Assembly (NCBI RefSeq): GCF_014638995.1
Contig: NZ_BMFR01000002.1
Coordinates: 1 to 44,128, forward strand
Length of the DNA: 44,128 nt
From: Virgibacillus oceani
Lineage (GTDB): Bacteria > Bacillota > Bacilli > Bacillales > Amphibacillaceae
Direction of reading: 5' to 3'
Of this stretch, positions 36,846 through 44,013 are shown piece by piece. The notes beneath the pieces were generated by a model. That model did no database searches and was not told where the DNA came from. It saw nothing but the letters and a program-made list of their open reading frames with translations. A program made the translations under genes and the position numbers. How positions within the stretch are numbered: position 1 is the stretch's first letter; every line of letters starts with the position of its first letter.

Positions 36846-36931
36846 TTCTTTTCCATTGATAATGCCTCTTTTTAACAGCAAAACCTAAAGTTGTAATTTT
36901 TTTTGATAAAATGGGTTTATCTTTCTTTCTA

Positions 36932-36973
36932 AGGGGTAATACTATGAATGTAAGACTTTCTCGTATTCCCCCT
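36932..36973 (+). ncRNA. candidate structured RNA element upstream of patB
   Basis: AGGGGTAATAC (36932-36942) pairs with GTATTCCCCCT (36963-36973), ten of eleven positions, around a 20-base loop. The left arm contains an SD-like AAGGGG followed by an ATG (36944). The element is followed 3 bases later by a strong terminator. It could be the 3' part of a short regulatory transcript, a leader of patB, or the end of the yugI message. Confidence 0.35.
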
Positions 36974-36976
36974 GTA

Positions 36977-37007
36977 AGCAAGGCGTATAAGCGCTTTGCT
37001 TTTTTTT
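36977..37007 (+). terminator. intrinsic terminator before patB
   Basis: AGCAAGGCG pairs with CGCTTTGCT (one G-T) around TATAAG, followed by seven T. It ends yugI readthrough and/or the structured element just upstream. Confidence 0.85.
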
Positions 37008-37061
37008 GTGTACTTTTACGTTATAATTGAATTCAAATATAGAAATTGAGGAGGATTACCT

Positions 37062-38231
37062 ATGGGTTTATTTGATACGCTTTATGACCGAAAAAATACA
37101 CGATCCGTAAAATGGGACATGCTAGAGCCAGTTTTCCAAACGGATGATGTTTTACCAATGTGGGTAGCAGATATGGACTTTAAAGCACCGCAGGCAGTCA
37201 ATGACGCGTTAATCAAACGTGCAGAACATGGTATTTTTGGTTACACAGTTACCGATAACGCTATAAAAGATTCAATTGTTAATTGGATTTCCAAACGTCA
37301 TAATTGGAGCATTAAACAAGAATTTTTATCGTTCAGTCCCGGAGTTGTTGCAAGTTTACATATGGCAATTCAGGCTTTTACAGAACCGAATGACAATGTT
37401 CTTATTCAAACACCAGTTTACACTCCTTTTTACAGTGTAATTAAACAACATAACAGAAACGTTGTTAAAAATCCTTTAGTATTAAAAGATAATTATTATC
37501 AAATCGATTTTACTGACTTTGAGGAAAAATTAAAACAAGGTGTAAAAGCCTTTATACTATGCTCGCCACACAATCCTGTTGGCAGGGTATGGACGAAGCA
37601 GGAATTGATGGAAATCGCCCGTCTATGCCTAAAATATGATGTGTTAATTTTATCTGATGAAATTCATGCAGACCTTATTTATCCAGGTCAGGAACACATT
37701 CCAATCGCATCTATTTCAAATGAAATCGCTGAACAGACAGTCACCTGTATGTCACCTTCTAAAACGTTTAATTTAGCTGGATTGCAGGCTTCCTATATCA
37801 TCACATCAAATAAAGAGAAGCGGAACCTCTTAAACGAATACCTAGGGAAGCAAGGTCACCATATGTTAAATACAATGGCGAACGCAGCTATGGAAGCAGC
37901 CTACCTGCATGGGGAGGCATGGCTTGAAGAATTAAGAGGCATTTTAAAAGAACATCGAGATTATGTCATTGAAATGTTTGAATCGTTTACTGATGAACTT
38001 AAAGTTACCCGATCAGAAGGTACTTATTTACTCTGGGTTGATTGCAGCGCATTACAAATGGATAGTAAATCGTTAAAGCAATTCATGATAGAACAAGCTA
38101 AGGTTGGTCTAAATGCCGGATTTGAATACGGTGTAGAAGGAGATCAGTTTATGCGGATTAATATTGCCTGCCCAAAGGATACACTTGAAGAAGGTGTAAA
38201 ACGAATTATAAGTGCTGTAAATAACAGATGA
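37062..38231 (+). CDS. patB: PatB/MalY-type cystathionine beta-lyase (aminotransferase fold)
   Basis: A 389-residue PLP enzyme of fold type I, MalY/PatB subgroup. The PLP lysine is K234 in SPSKTFNLAG, N171 in SPHNPVGR and D199 in LSDEIHADLI contact the cofactor, and MWVADMDFKAP at the N terminus is the subgroup signature. B. subtilis PatB cleaves cystathionine and cysteine C-S bonds. GAGGAGG lies before the ATG, and TATAAT at 37022-37027 is a likely -10. B. subtilis carries patB next to kinB-kapB; kapB is also near here. Aminotransferase activity is the alternative. Confidence 0.88.
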   Translation: MGLFDTLYDRKNTRSVKWDMLEPVFQTDDVLPMWVADMDFKAPQAVNDALIKRAEHGIFGYTVTDNAIKDSIVNWISKRHNWSIKQEFLSFSPGVVASLHMAIQAFTEPNDNVLIQTPVYTPFYSVIKQHNRNVVKNPLVLKDNYYQIDFTDFEEKLKQGVKAFILCSPHNPVGRVWTKQELMEIARLCLKYDVLILSDEIHADLIYPGQEHIPIASISNEIAEQTVTCMSPSKTFNLAGLQASYIITSNKEKRNLLNEYLGKQGHHMLNTMANAAMEAAYLHGEAWLEELRGILKEHRDYVIEMFESFTDELKVTRSEGTYLLWVDCSALQMDSKSLKQFMIEQAKVGLNAGFEYGVEGDQFMRINIACPKDTLEEGVKRIISAVNNR

Positions 38232-38236
38232 CCATT

Positions 38237-38270
38237 ACAAGCTGACCCCGACGAAGGTCAGCTTGTTTTA
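38237..38270 (+). terminator. patB terminator
   Basis: ACAAGCTGACC pairs perfectly with GGTCAGCTTGT around CCGACGAA, followed by TTTACTCTT. The convergent sodC-like gene stops immediately beyond it. Confidence 0.8.
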
Positions 38271-38843
38271 CTCTTCCTGCTTTTCATTAAACTTCGTCGG
38301 ATCTGTAGGTGAACTTTCTGCGTCACTTTTCGGATTCGTTTTTAACTCACCACAAGCAATGCGTGGACCTGAATCACCACCAGGCTGGCTTACTCCATCA
38401 TCTTGGCCCTCATCAATGACAAGTGACGTACCTTCACCTCGTAATATAGACTTTTTGCCATCTAAGAGCGTTGCACCTGGAAGCATTAATTCAGCATCAA
38501 CAAGTCCGCCTGCATCCGCCTCGATATTAGGTAAATCACCTAAATGAGGTCCCTCAGGATGCATTAATCCATGTTCTTTACCCTCAGGATTAAAATGATT
38601 ACCAGCGCTTTTGAAATCTGGTCCTAAACAGCTTGGATATTCATGTACATGAATCCCATGAAATCCAGGTGCCAGACCCTCCAATTTTAATTTCACCTGT
38701 ACACCATCCGGTTTTTCTGTTAAAGCAGCAGTTCCGATCATATCACCTGATGGATTATACATATCAATTGTACGTGTCGTTCGGTCCCCATTACTTTGAC
38801 ATGAGGATAATAATAGTAATCCTATTATAAGCAAAAAACGCAT
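38268..38843 (-). CDS. Cu/Zn superoxide dismutase-like lipoprotein with an altered copper site
   Basis: A 191-residue SodC-family lipoprotein (lipobox LSSC, Cys15), resembling B. subtilis YojM in length and lipid anchor. Zinc ligands H83 (bridging), H91, H100 and D103 are present, as are copper ligands H65 and H67 (HVH) and the disulfide cysteines C72 and C164. At the position of the fourth copper ligand (His120 of SOD1, in VIHxxxDD) this protein has D144 in SLVIDEGQDD. B. subtilis YojM loses different copper ligands. Enzymatic dismutation is therefore doubtful. A Ser/Asp/Glu-rich tail follows the domain. AAGGAG lies 9 bases before the ATG. Confidence 0.87.
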   Translation of the reverse strand: MRFLLIIGLLLLSSCQSNGDRTTRTIDMYNPSGDMIGTAALTEKPDGVQVKLKLEGLAPGFHGIHVHEYPSCLGPDFKSAGNHFNPEGKEHGLMHPEGPHLGDLPNIEADAGGLVDAELMLPGATLLDGKKSILRGEGTSLVIDEGQDDGVSQPGGDSGPRIACGELKTNPKSDAESSPTDPTKFNEKQEE

Positions 38844-38913
38844 CTGTTCTGCTCCTTTTTGTGTATGCTATTATACTATTATCCACAAAAGAAGCTAAAA
38901 TATGAACTGTAAT

Positions 38914-38940
38914 AAAAAACCCTCTAATTTTAGAGGGTTT
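38914..38940 (-). terminator. terminator overlapping the end of the small membrane protein gene
   Basis: AAACCCTCTAA pairs with TTAGAGGGTTT and is followed on the minus strand by TTTATTAC. The stop codon at 38930-38932 lies inside the hairpin. Confidence 0.75.
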
Positions 38941-39127
38941 CTTTGTCAGAGTCACTGTTCTTACTCGCATTTAAATTATACTGCTTTTCAACTAATTGTG
39001 CTTCTTTCTTTGACTTTTTTATAAATATATACATGGTTACAGCAGCACCAATCATAAATATGATTAATGAAATGACACCTGGAATGTATTCTGTTTTATC
39101 CTCTGGAAAATAAAGGAATTCCATCAT
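38930..39127 (-). CDS. small single-span membrane protein, function unknown
   Basis: A 65-residue protein: a short, acidic, aromatic N terminus (MEFLYFPEDKTEYIPG), one hydrophobic span (about residues 17-37, VISLIIFMIGAAVTMYIFI), then a Lys-rich cytoplasmic segment and a Ser/Asp tail. The charge pattern predicts N-out, C-in. AAGGA lies 11 bases before the first of two ATGs. It has its own terminator. I do not recognise it; many Bacilli encode such short uncharacterised membrane peptides. Confidence 0.65.
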   Translation of the reverse strand: MMEFLYFPEDKTEYIPGVISLIIFMIGAAVTMYIFIKKSKKEAQLVEKQYNLNASKNSDSDKETL

Positions 39128-39258
39128 ATTTATTCACGTCCTTCAACTAGATTATAGCAGAATTCACACAATCCCTAAACCAATTCTAACTTAATTATTA
39201 GCCAATTGAACATTTTTTTGTCAAAATAGAAGTAGATAAAAAAAGGAGGTCCATTGAT

Positions 39259-39654
39259 ATGGTCGATATTCTAATTGGGGACCATGTACGTGCGCATTAT
39301 AATTCCGGAGTTTACATAGGAGAAGTTTTAGAGGACAGGGGTGATAAATATTTGGTTAAAGTTCTTGCTGTAAAAAAGCATCCTATGCAAGGAGATCTGC
39401 ATCATCCTGGTAAAGTCGATGGAGTGTTCTTCCATGAGAGAAAGGCTTTAGCACATTATGAGAAAATGAATGTAGCAAAAGCAGTCGTGTACCCCTTTGA
39501 TGAAGAAATACCTAATTACAATGATTCCCTCAAAGAATCTATTGCAATAATGAAAGAAAGACTAGCCATTAAAAATACGGAATTTAATAAATTGGCACTT
39601 ATAAAACTGCAGGAATTAGAAGAAAAATATTACCATAAAAGTTATTATTATTAA
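39259..39654 (+). CDS. kapB: KapB-like protein (kinase-associated protein B)
   Basis: A 131-residue soluble protein matching B. subtilis KapB (128 residues). GDHVRAHYNSGVYIGEV at the start forms an SH3-like barrel, and KVLAVKKHPMQGDLHHPG plus FFHERKALAHYEK are the strongly conserved blocks. In B. subtilis, kapB follows the sporulation kinase gene kinB and is needed for KinB to act in the phosphorelay. No kinB is present here. Although called a lipoprotein, this copy has no signal peptide or lipobox. GGAGG lies about 9 bases before the ATG. Confidence 0.88.
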   Translation: MVDILIGDHVRAHYNSGVYIGEVLEDRGDKYLVKVLAVKKHPMQGDLHHPGKVDGVFFHERKALAHYEKMNVAKAVVYPFDEEIPNYNDSLKESIAIMKERLAIKNTEFNKLALIKLQELEEKYYHKSYYY

Positions 39655-39657
39655 AAT

Positions 39658-39680
39658 AGGGAGGCAATACGCCTCACTAC
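39658..39680. terminator. weak hairpin between kapB and khtU
   Basis: GAGGC (39661-39665) pairs with GCCTC (39671-39675) around AATAC. The flanks are only moderately T-rich on either strand, so this may be a weak bidirectional terminator. Confidence 0.35.
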
Positions 39681-39681
39681 T

Positions 39682-40863
39682 TTAATAATAAGTTGGAACT
39701 TTTAAATCCTTCTTTTTCTTTTCTGGTTGTCCATAAATTTTTCTTGTAATTTTTGGAGCATAGCTAAACAATATCATTCCAATAAATGCGGTTACAACGA
39801 TATAAATCCCACTAAACACTTTTACCGAACCAACCGCTACTGCAGCAATAACAACGGAAAATTCACCCCTCGCACATAACGAGAGCCCTGCGCGCAATGC
39901 AACACGTTTTGTAAGTCCATAAAGCTTTCCGCCAACAGTCCCAACTAGAACTTTCGCAATTACAGACCATAGTACAAGTACCATTAATAGAACCGGCAAT
40001 GGAATTCCTTCGCCTAAATCAATCGTTGTCCCAAAATATACAAAGAATGTCGGCAGCATAAGATTTTTAATCGGTGTTACCGTTCCCTCAACACGCTCAA
40101 TTTTTCCAATTTCCGCCAACATTACACCGGCTAAGAATGCACCTAATACTTCGGAAAGCCCTAGGAATAAGGCAAGTCCACCAAATGATACTGCAAGTCC
40201 AACTAACAATACGATCTTGAAATCCTCGTCTTCAATTTTAATTATAAAAGCTTCAAAACGTTTAAACAGCGTTTTGCCAAGTACAATTGCAATTAAAGCA
40301 AGACCGACTATTTTTCCTATTAAGATAACTAAATCCAATCCTGTAAAAGTGTTACCAGAGCTTAATGCAATTAAGATGGCTACAATAATTGGCGCAATCA
40401 AATCTTCAAAAATCAAAATCCCTAATATATATTCTGTTTCAGCATTTGCCATTCTTCCTTTATCATCAAGCAATTTAGCTGTGATGGAAGAGCTTGTAGC
40501 ATAGGTAATCCCACCAATTAAAAACGATGTAAACAAGTCCATACCAAACCCTAAGGCAATCAGCATAGATACTCCGAGGCTAAGGCCAACATCAAGCAGC
40601 CCCGAACTCCAAATCTTTTTTGCGATTCCCCCTAAACGCTTGGTATTAAACTCAATACCTAATAAAAAGAACAATAGGACAATTGCAACTTCACTTGAAA
40701 AGTGCAATATTGAATTATGATCAAGAAGTCCTGCTAATGCGATTCCAAAAAGAATATATAATATAACATTCGGAAATTTAACTTTTAATCCAATATAACC
40801 AAGCAGAAAAATTCCTAATAAAACTAAACCGGCACCTAATAAACTGGGAAAATCACTTAACAA
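39682..40863 (-). CDS. khtU: K+/H+ antiporter membrane subunit KhtU
   Basis: A 393-residue CPA2-family cation/proton antiporter with about 12 spans. The early block LGIEFNTKRLGGIAKKIW and the central FEDLIAPIIVAIL, whose acidic residue serves ion exchange, are typical. B. subtilis KhtU exports K+ under alkaline or electrophile stress, gated by KhtT. The start is TTG at 40863, 6 bases after the khtT stop, with GGTGAGGGA upstream. Co-transcribed with khtT. A khtS-type third gene is missing. Confidence 0.88.
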   Translation of the reverse strand: MLSDFPSLLGAGLVLLGIFLLGYIGLKVKFPNVILYILFGIALAGLLDHNSILHFSSEVAIVLLFFLLGIEFNTKRLGGIAKKIWSSGLLDVGLSLGVSMLIALGFGMDLFTSFLIGGITYATSSSITAKLLDDKGRMANAETEYILGILIFEDLIAPIIVAILIALSSGNTFTGLDLVILIGKIVGLALIAIVLGKTLFKRFEAFIIKIEDEDFKIVLLVGLAVSFGGLALFLGLSEVLGAFLAGVMLAEIGKIERVEGTVTPIKNLMLPTFFVYFGTTIDLGEGIPLPVLLMVLVLWSVIAKVLVGTVGGKLYGLTKRVALRAGLSLCARGEFSVVIAAVAVGSVKVFSGIYIVVTAFIGMILFSYAPKITRKIYGQPEKKKKDLKVPTYY

Positions 40864-40869
40864 GCTTCA

Positions 40870-41358
40870 TCATCCCTCACCTTGGCATAGATCTGTAAGG
40901 GTAGCAATTTGTTCATCTTTACCAACAGACATTAAAACATCTCCAGATTTTAATGTCGTATCAGCTTCTGGGATAGCAATCACATCATCCCCATGGACGA
41001 TCCCTATAATTGTTGCACCGGTTTTGTTGCGAATATCAGATTCCTCAATTGTTTTATTAACAAGTGGCGAGTTTTCCTTCAACGTTATATAATCAACAAT
41101 AATCTGTTTTTTAAACATACGCATTTTCTCTACATCAACTGGCTGATAAGTCGCACCTAATAACTGTGCTGCAAGTTCTCTCGTTTCATCAGGTGTTAAG
41201 TCCATTGCAAAATCCGCTTCATCATTATCTGCATCATCAAAAAAATAAAGCTCTCGTTTTCCAGTGTGATGTACAATTATTACAAGCATATTGTCTTCCG
41301 AAGTTTTTAACGTTATTTTCTGCCCGATTCCTGGCAGCTGTGATACAGAAACATTCAT
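40870..41358 (-). CDS. khtT: K+/H+ antiporter regulatory subunit KhtT
   Basis: A 162-residue cytoplasmic protein. The N-terminal part (residues 1-70) is the KhtT-specific domain, and the C-terminal ~85-155 is a TrkA-C/RCK_C domain (NKTGATIIGIVHGDDVIAIP, LKSGDVLMSVG). In B. subtilis it controls KhtU, and RCK_C domains of this type bind cyclic di-AMP. GAGGTGA precedes the ATG. It lies just downstream of the ptsH terminator, so a promoter should sit in the ~35 bases between, but none is clear. Confidence 0.88.
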   Translation of the reverse strand: MNVSVSQLPGIGQKITLKTSEDNMLVIIVHHTGKRELYFFDDADNDEADFAMDLTPDETRELAAQLLGATYQPVDVEKMRMFKKQIIVDYITLKENSPLVNKTIEESDIRNKTGATIIGIVHGDDVIAIPEADTTLKSGDVLMSVGKDEQIATLTDLCQGEG

Positions 41359-41393
41359 TCGTCTTCACCTCAAATTCATACCTGTCAAACAGA

Positions 41394-41429
41394 AATTAAA
41401 AAGCTAGAGGATCAAATTATCTCTAGCTT
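41394..41429 (-). terminator. ptsH terminator
   Basis: On the minus strand, AAGCTAGAG pairs with CTCTAGCTT around ATAATTTGATC, followed by TTTAATTT. Confidence 0.8.
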
Positions 41430-41435
41430 ACTTTA

Positions 41436-41699
41436 CTATTCACCTAAATGTTCTTTAATAACTTCTTCGATACCTTTTAGCGCTTCTTCCTCGTCATTCC
41501 CTTGGGCAATTACCTTAATCTCAGCACCTTTAGGAACCCCTAAAGACATAACACCCATGATCGATTTCAAATTAACCGTCTTGCCATTATATGCTACCTC
41601 AACCTCTGATTCGAACTGCCCCGCTTTATTAACTAGTAATGTTGCCGGACGTGCATGTACTCCAGTATCAGCAGTAATCGTAAATGTTTTCTCCTGCAT
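41436..41699 (-). CDS. ptsH: phosphocarrier protein HPr
   Basis: An 87-residue HPr. His15 in DTGVHARPAT accepts phosphate from enzyme I for sugar uptake through the PTS. Ser46 in NLKSIMGVMSLG is the regulatory site of HPr kinase, through which HPr acts as co-repressor with CcpA. The presence of His15 excludes the paralogue Crh. AAGGA lies about 9 bases before the ATG. Unusually compared with B. subtilis, ptsI does not follow; the gene has its own promoter and terminator. Confidence 0.93.
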   Translation of the reverse strand: MQEKTFTITADTGVHARPATLLVNKAGQFESEVEVAYNGKTVNLKSIMGVMSLGVPKGAEIKVIAQGNDEEEALKGIEEVIKEHLGE

Positions 41700-41821
41700 T
41701 TAATATCATCCTTCCATGTTAATTAACTTACTATGTACTGTTAAAAAACATACTTATATGTTTCCCACTAATTTACAGATAAACCGTTCCATGTGTTTAT
41801 TTGTAAAAACGTACTAGTATT

Positions 41822-41849
41822 ATTATATACAATTATACACGTTTGTGAA
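41822..41849 (-). promoter_or_regulatory. ptsH promoter (sigma-A)
   Basis: Minus-strand TTCACA (41844-41849), a 16-base spacer and TATAAT (41822-41827), giving a leader of about 115 bases. A short palindrome ACATACTTATATGT lies within that leader. Confidence 0.55.
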
Positions 41850-41894
41850 ACTAAAAAAAAGCAATCGTTCTTCGATAATTTGTCTTTAATTTGG

Positions 41895-41903
41895 TGTTAT
41901 GAT
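41895..41903 (+). promoter_or_regulatory. deoD extended -10 promoter element
   Basis: TGTTATGAT is an extended -10 (TG, one base, TATGAT) about 45 bases before the deoD start; no good -35 is visible, as is common for this promoter type. Confidence 0.4.
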
Positions 41904-41947
41904 AACGTTATTTTGTAAGAAAATGAATTTACTTAGGAGGTACATAA

Positions 41948-42655
41948 ATGAGTGTACATATAGAAGCGAAAAAAGGGGAAATTGCTGATAAAATTTTATT
42001 GCCTGGTGACCCCTTACGAGCAAAATTTATTGCAGAAACATTTTTGGACAATGTAACCCAATATAACCAAGTACGGGGTATGTATGGGTATACCGGGACA
42101 TACAAAGGTGAAAAGGTTTCTGTACAAGGTACGGGTATGGGTGTTCCTTCCATTTCGATTTATGTGAATGAATTGATTCAAAGCTATGATGTTCAAAAGT
42201 TAATTCGGGTAGGTACTTGCGGAGCAATCCAAAAGGATGTTAAGGTCCGGGATGTCATTTTAGCACAAGGATCAACAACAGATTCCCAAATTAACAGAAT
42301 GGTCTTTAATGGAATTGATTATGCACCATTAGCTGATTTTGATTTACTTAAAAATGCTTATGATGTTGGTGCAGAAAAAGGAATGAACCTTCGTGTTGGA
42401 AATGTTTTCACAAGTGATACTTTCTATCGCGAGAATGCAAAAGAAATAAACGAATTACTGGCAAAATATAAAGTACTAGCTATCGAAATGGAAACTTCAG
42501 CACTTTATACGTTAGCAGCAAAGTTTGACCGTCAAGCATTATCAGTATTAACAGTTTCTGATCATATTTTAACAGGAGAAGAAACAACATCCGAAGAACG
42601 ACAAACAACATTTAACGAAATGATGGAAATTGCGTTAGACGCAGTAATTAAATAA
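41948..42655 (+). CDS. deoD: purine nucleoside phosphorylase DeoD
   Basis: A 235-residue hexameric (trimer-type fold) purine nucleoside phosphorylase that splits purine nucleosides with phosphate for salvage. Phosphate contacts G20 (LPGDPLR), R24 and R87 (RVGTCG) are present, H4 comes from the neighbouring subunit, AIEMETSA forms the ribose site, and the catalytic Asp is D205 in VSDH. AGGAGG lies about 8 bases before the ATG. Length fits the B. subtilis enzyme (233). Monocistronic, with a strong terminator. Confidence 0.96.
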   Translation: MSVHIEAKKGEIADKILLPGDPLRAKFIAETFLDNVTQYNQVRGMYGYTGTYKGEKVSVQGTGMGVPSISIYVNELIQSYDVQKLIRVGTCGAIQKDVKVRDVILAQGSTTDSQINRMVFNGIDYAPLADFDLLKNAYDVGAEKGMNLRVGNVFTSDTFYRENAKEINELLAKYKVLAIEMETSALYTLAAKFDRQALSVLTVSDHILTGEETTSEERQTTFNEMMEIALDAVIK

Positions 42656-42663
42656 ATTCTTTA

Positions 42664-42698
42664 AACAGTTTTTCAGATATGAAAAGCTGTTTTTTTAT
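42664..42698 (+). terminator. deoD terminator
   Basis: AACAGTTTTTCA pairs with TGAAAAGCTGTT (one G-T) around GATA, followed by six T. Confidence 0.85.
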
Positions 42699-42720
42699 TA
42701 TAAACTATAATATAAATCAG

Positions 42721-42749
42721 TTGACAATAACCAAATGTTTCCCTATTAT
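42721..42749 (+). promoter_or_regulatory. bioY promoter (sigma-A)
   Basis: TTGACA (42721-42726), a 17-base spacer and TATTAT (42744-42749), about 20 bases before the start codon. No clear BirA palindrome was recognised. Confidence 0.65.
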
Positions 42750-42771
42750 TAATTTGAAGGGAGAGATACAA

Positions 42772-43365
42772 ATGAAAGGGTTGCGGCCAATTGATTTAAC
42801 GTTTGGTGCAGTATTTGTTTGCTTAATGGCAATCGGTGCTAATATAGCGGTTTGGTTTCCAATGCTTGCAGTTCCTATTGGCGGGGCTTCTGTGCCATTA
42901 TCACTTCAAACATTTTTCGCGATCTTGGCAGGATTAATGCTTGGGAAAAAATTAGGAAGTATTTCTATGATTACATATATTCTTGTTGGCATAGCTGGTG
43001 TGCCAGTATTTGCCGAAATGTCTGCTGGGCCAATGGCATTAATAAGCCCTACAGGTGGTTTTATCATTTCGTTTGTCTTTATTGCATTTATTGTAGGAGC
43101 TATTGCTGAACTCAGCAGCAAACCTTCTATACCAATTTATTCAATCGCTTCAATTGCTGGTTTACTTGTTAATTATGGAATTGGGATAAGTTACATGTAC
43201 TTAGCAATGAATACATGGTTGGAACTCGATATTTCATACCTAATTGCCTGGTCGAGTATGATTCCATTTTTAATTAAAGATACAGCTTTAGCATGCCTAT
43301 CCGCAGTCTTTATGGTCAATATAGCAAAAAGAATTCCCTCAAGGTGGATGACCGTTAAAGCTTGA
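42772..43365 (+). CDS. bioY: biotin transporter BioY (ECF S component)
   Basis: A 197-residue membrane protein with six predicted spans. The BioY signatures are VPLSLQTFFAILAGLMLG (about residues 41-58), then YILVGIAGVPVFAEMSAG and the ligand-binding SPTGGFIISF. It takes up biotin, alone or with the shared ECF module. The start at 42772 has AAGGGAGAG about 6 bases upstream; the frame extends further back across the promoter and is not used. Single gene with a terminator. Confidence 0.93.
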   Translation: MKGLRPIDLTFGAVFVCLMAIGANIAVWFPMLAVPIGGASVPLSLQTFFAILAGLMLGKKLGSISMITYILVGIAGVPVFAEMSAGPMALISPTGGFIISFVFIAFIVGAIAELSSKPSIPIYSIASIAGLLVNYGIGISYMYLAMNTWLELDISYLIAWSSMIPFLIKDTALACLSAVFMVNIAKRIPSRWMTVKA

Positions 43366-43374
43366 CTATAAGCT

Positions 43375-43410
43375 AAAAAGGATACTTCACAAATGAAGTA
43401 TCCTTTTTTA
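43375..43410 (+). terminator. bioY terminator
   Basis: AAAAAGGATACTTC pairs perfectly with GAAGTATCCTTTTT around ACAAAT. Confidence 0.85.
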
Positions 43411-43539
43411 GTATGCTCTTTTAGTTTGATATGATAACATCAATTTAACAAATTAGTCATTAAAATCGTATCTGCATAAACACATTACATATAATAGGAG
43501 TTATATCATATTTCAGCTAGAAAGGATGTTCAGCCTTAC

Positions 43540-44013
43540 ATGCATATATTTTCAAATTTTCCATTATGTGCTGCTCTTTTGGCGATAGTGTTTGCACAGG
43601 TAATTAAAATCCCAATTCGGTTGATTGTGACAAGAGAATTTAAACCTGGGTTGGCCTTTAGTACCGGTGGAATGCCGAGCAGTCATTCAGCGGCTGTTGC
43701 GGCATTAACAACAGGTATCGGAATTGTTGAAGGAATCGCCTCCTCTGTATTTGCCGTTGCTTTTGTTTTTAGTGTGATTACAATGTTTGATGCTTCAGGG
43801 GTTCGCAGACAAGCTGGAGAGCAAGCCGTTGTATTAAACAAATTAATTAAAGACTTCCAATACTTTGTTGATGGTGCGAAAGGTTGGAACAGAAAAGAAG
43901 AATATGAAAAACGTGAAGAATTGAAGGAACTATTAGGTCATCAACCAATTGAAGTTTTTTTCGGGGGAGTTTCCGGCATATGTATTGCTTTTTTACTGTA
44001 TAACCTTTATTGA
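43540..44013 (+). CDS. yuiD: YuiD family divergent PAP2-like membrane protein
   Basis: A 157-residue membrane protein of the DUF212/YuiD family, distantly related to PAP2 acid phosphatases. STGGMPSSHSAAVAAL (41-56) is the conserved phosphatase-like motif, TMFDASGVRRQAGEQA the second, and LLGHQPIEVFFGG the third; about four spans. The substrate is unknown; a lipid phosphate is plausible. The start agrees with B. subtilis YuiD (158), although the best ribosome site (AAAGGA) is 15 bases away, which is long. Confidence 0.88.
   Translation: MHIFSNFPLCAALLAIVFAQVIKIPIRLIVTREFKPGLAFSTGGMPSSHSAAVAALTTGIGIVEGIASSVFAVAFVFSVITMFDASGVRRQAGEQAVVLNKLIKDFQYFVDGAKGWNRKEEYEKREELKELLGHQPIEVFFGGVSGICIAFLLYNLY

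Noticed and set aside
36944..37030. 28-codon ORF with an AAGGGG ribosome site before patB
   Set aside because: A strong terminator lies inside the frame, so most transcripts would lack the stop codon; reported instead as a structured-element finding.
41436..41699. Crh (catabolite repression HPr-like) instead of HPr
   Set aside because: Crh lacks the phosphorylatable His15; this protein has DTGVHARPAT with His15.
42721..42771. BirA operator at the bioY promoter
   Set aside because: No convincing dyad with the expected spacing was visible; only the sigma-A promoter is reported.
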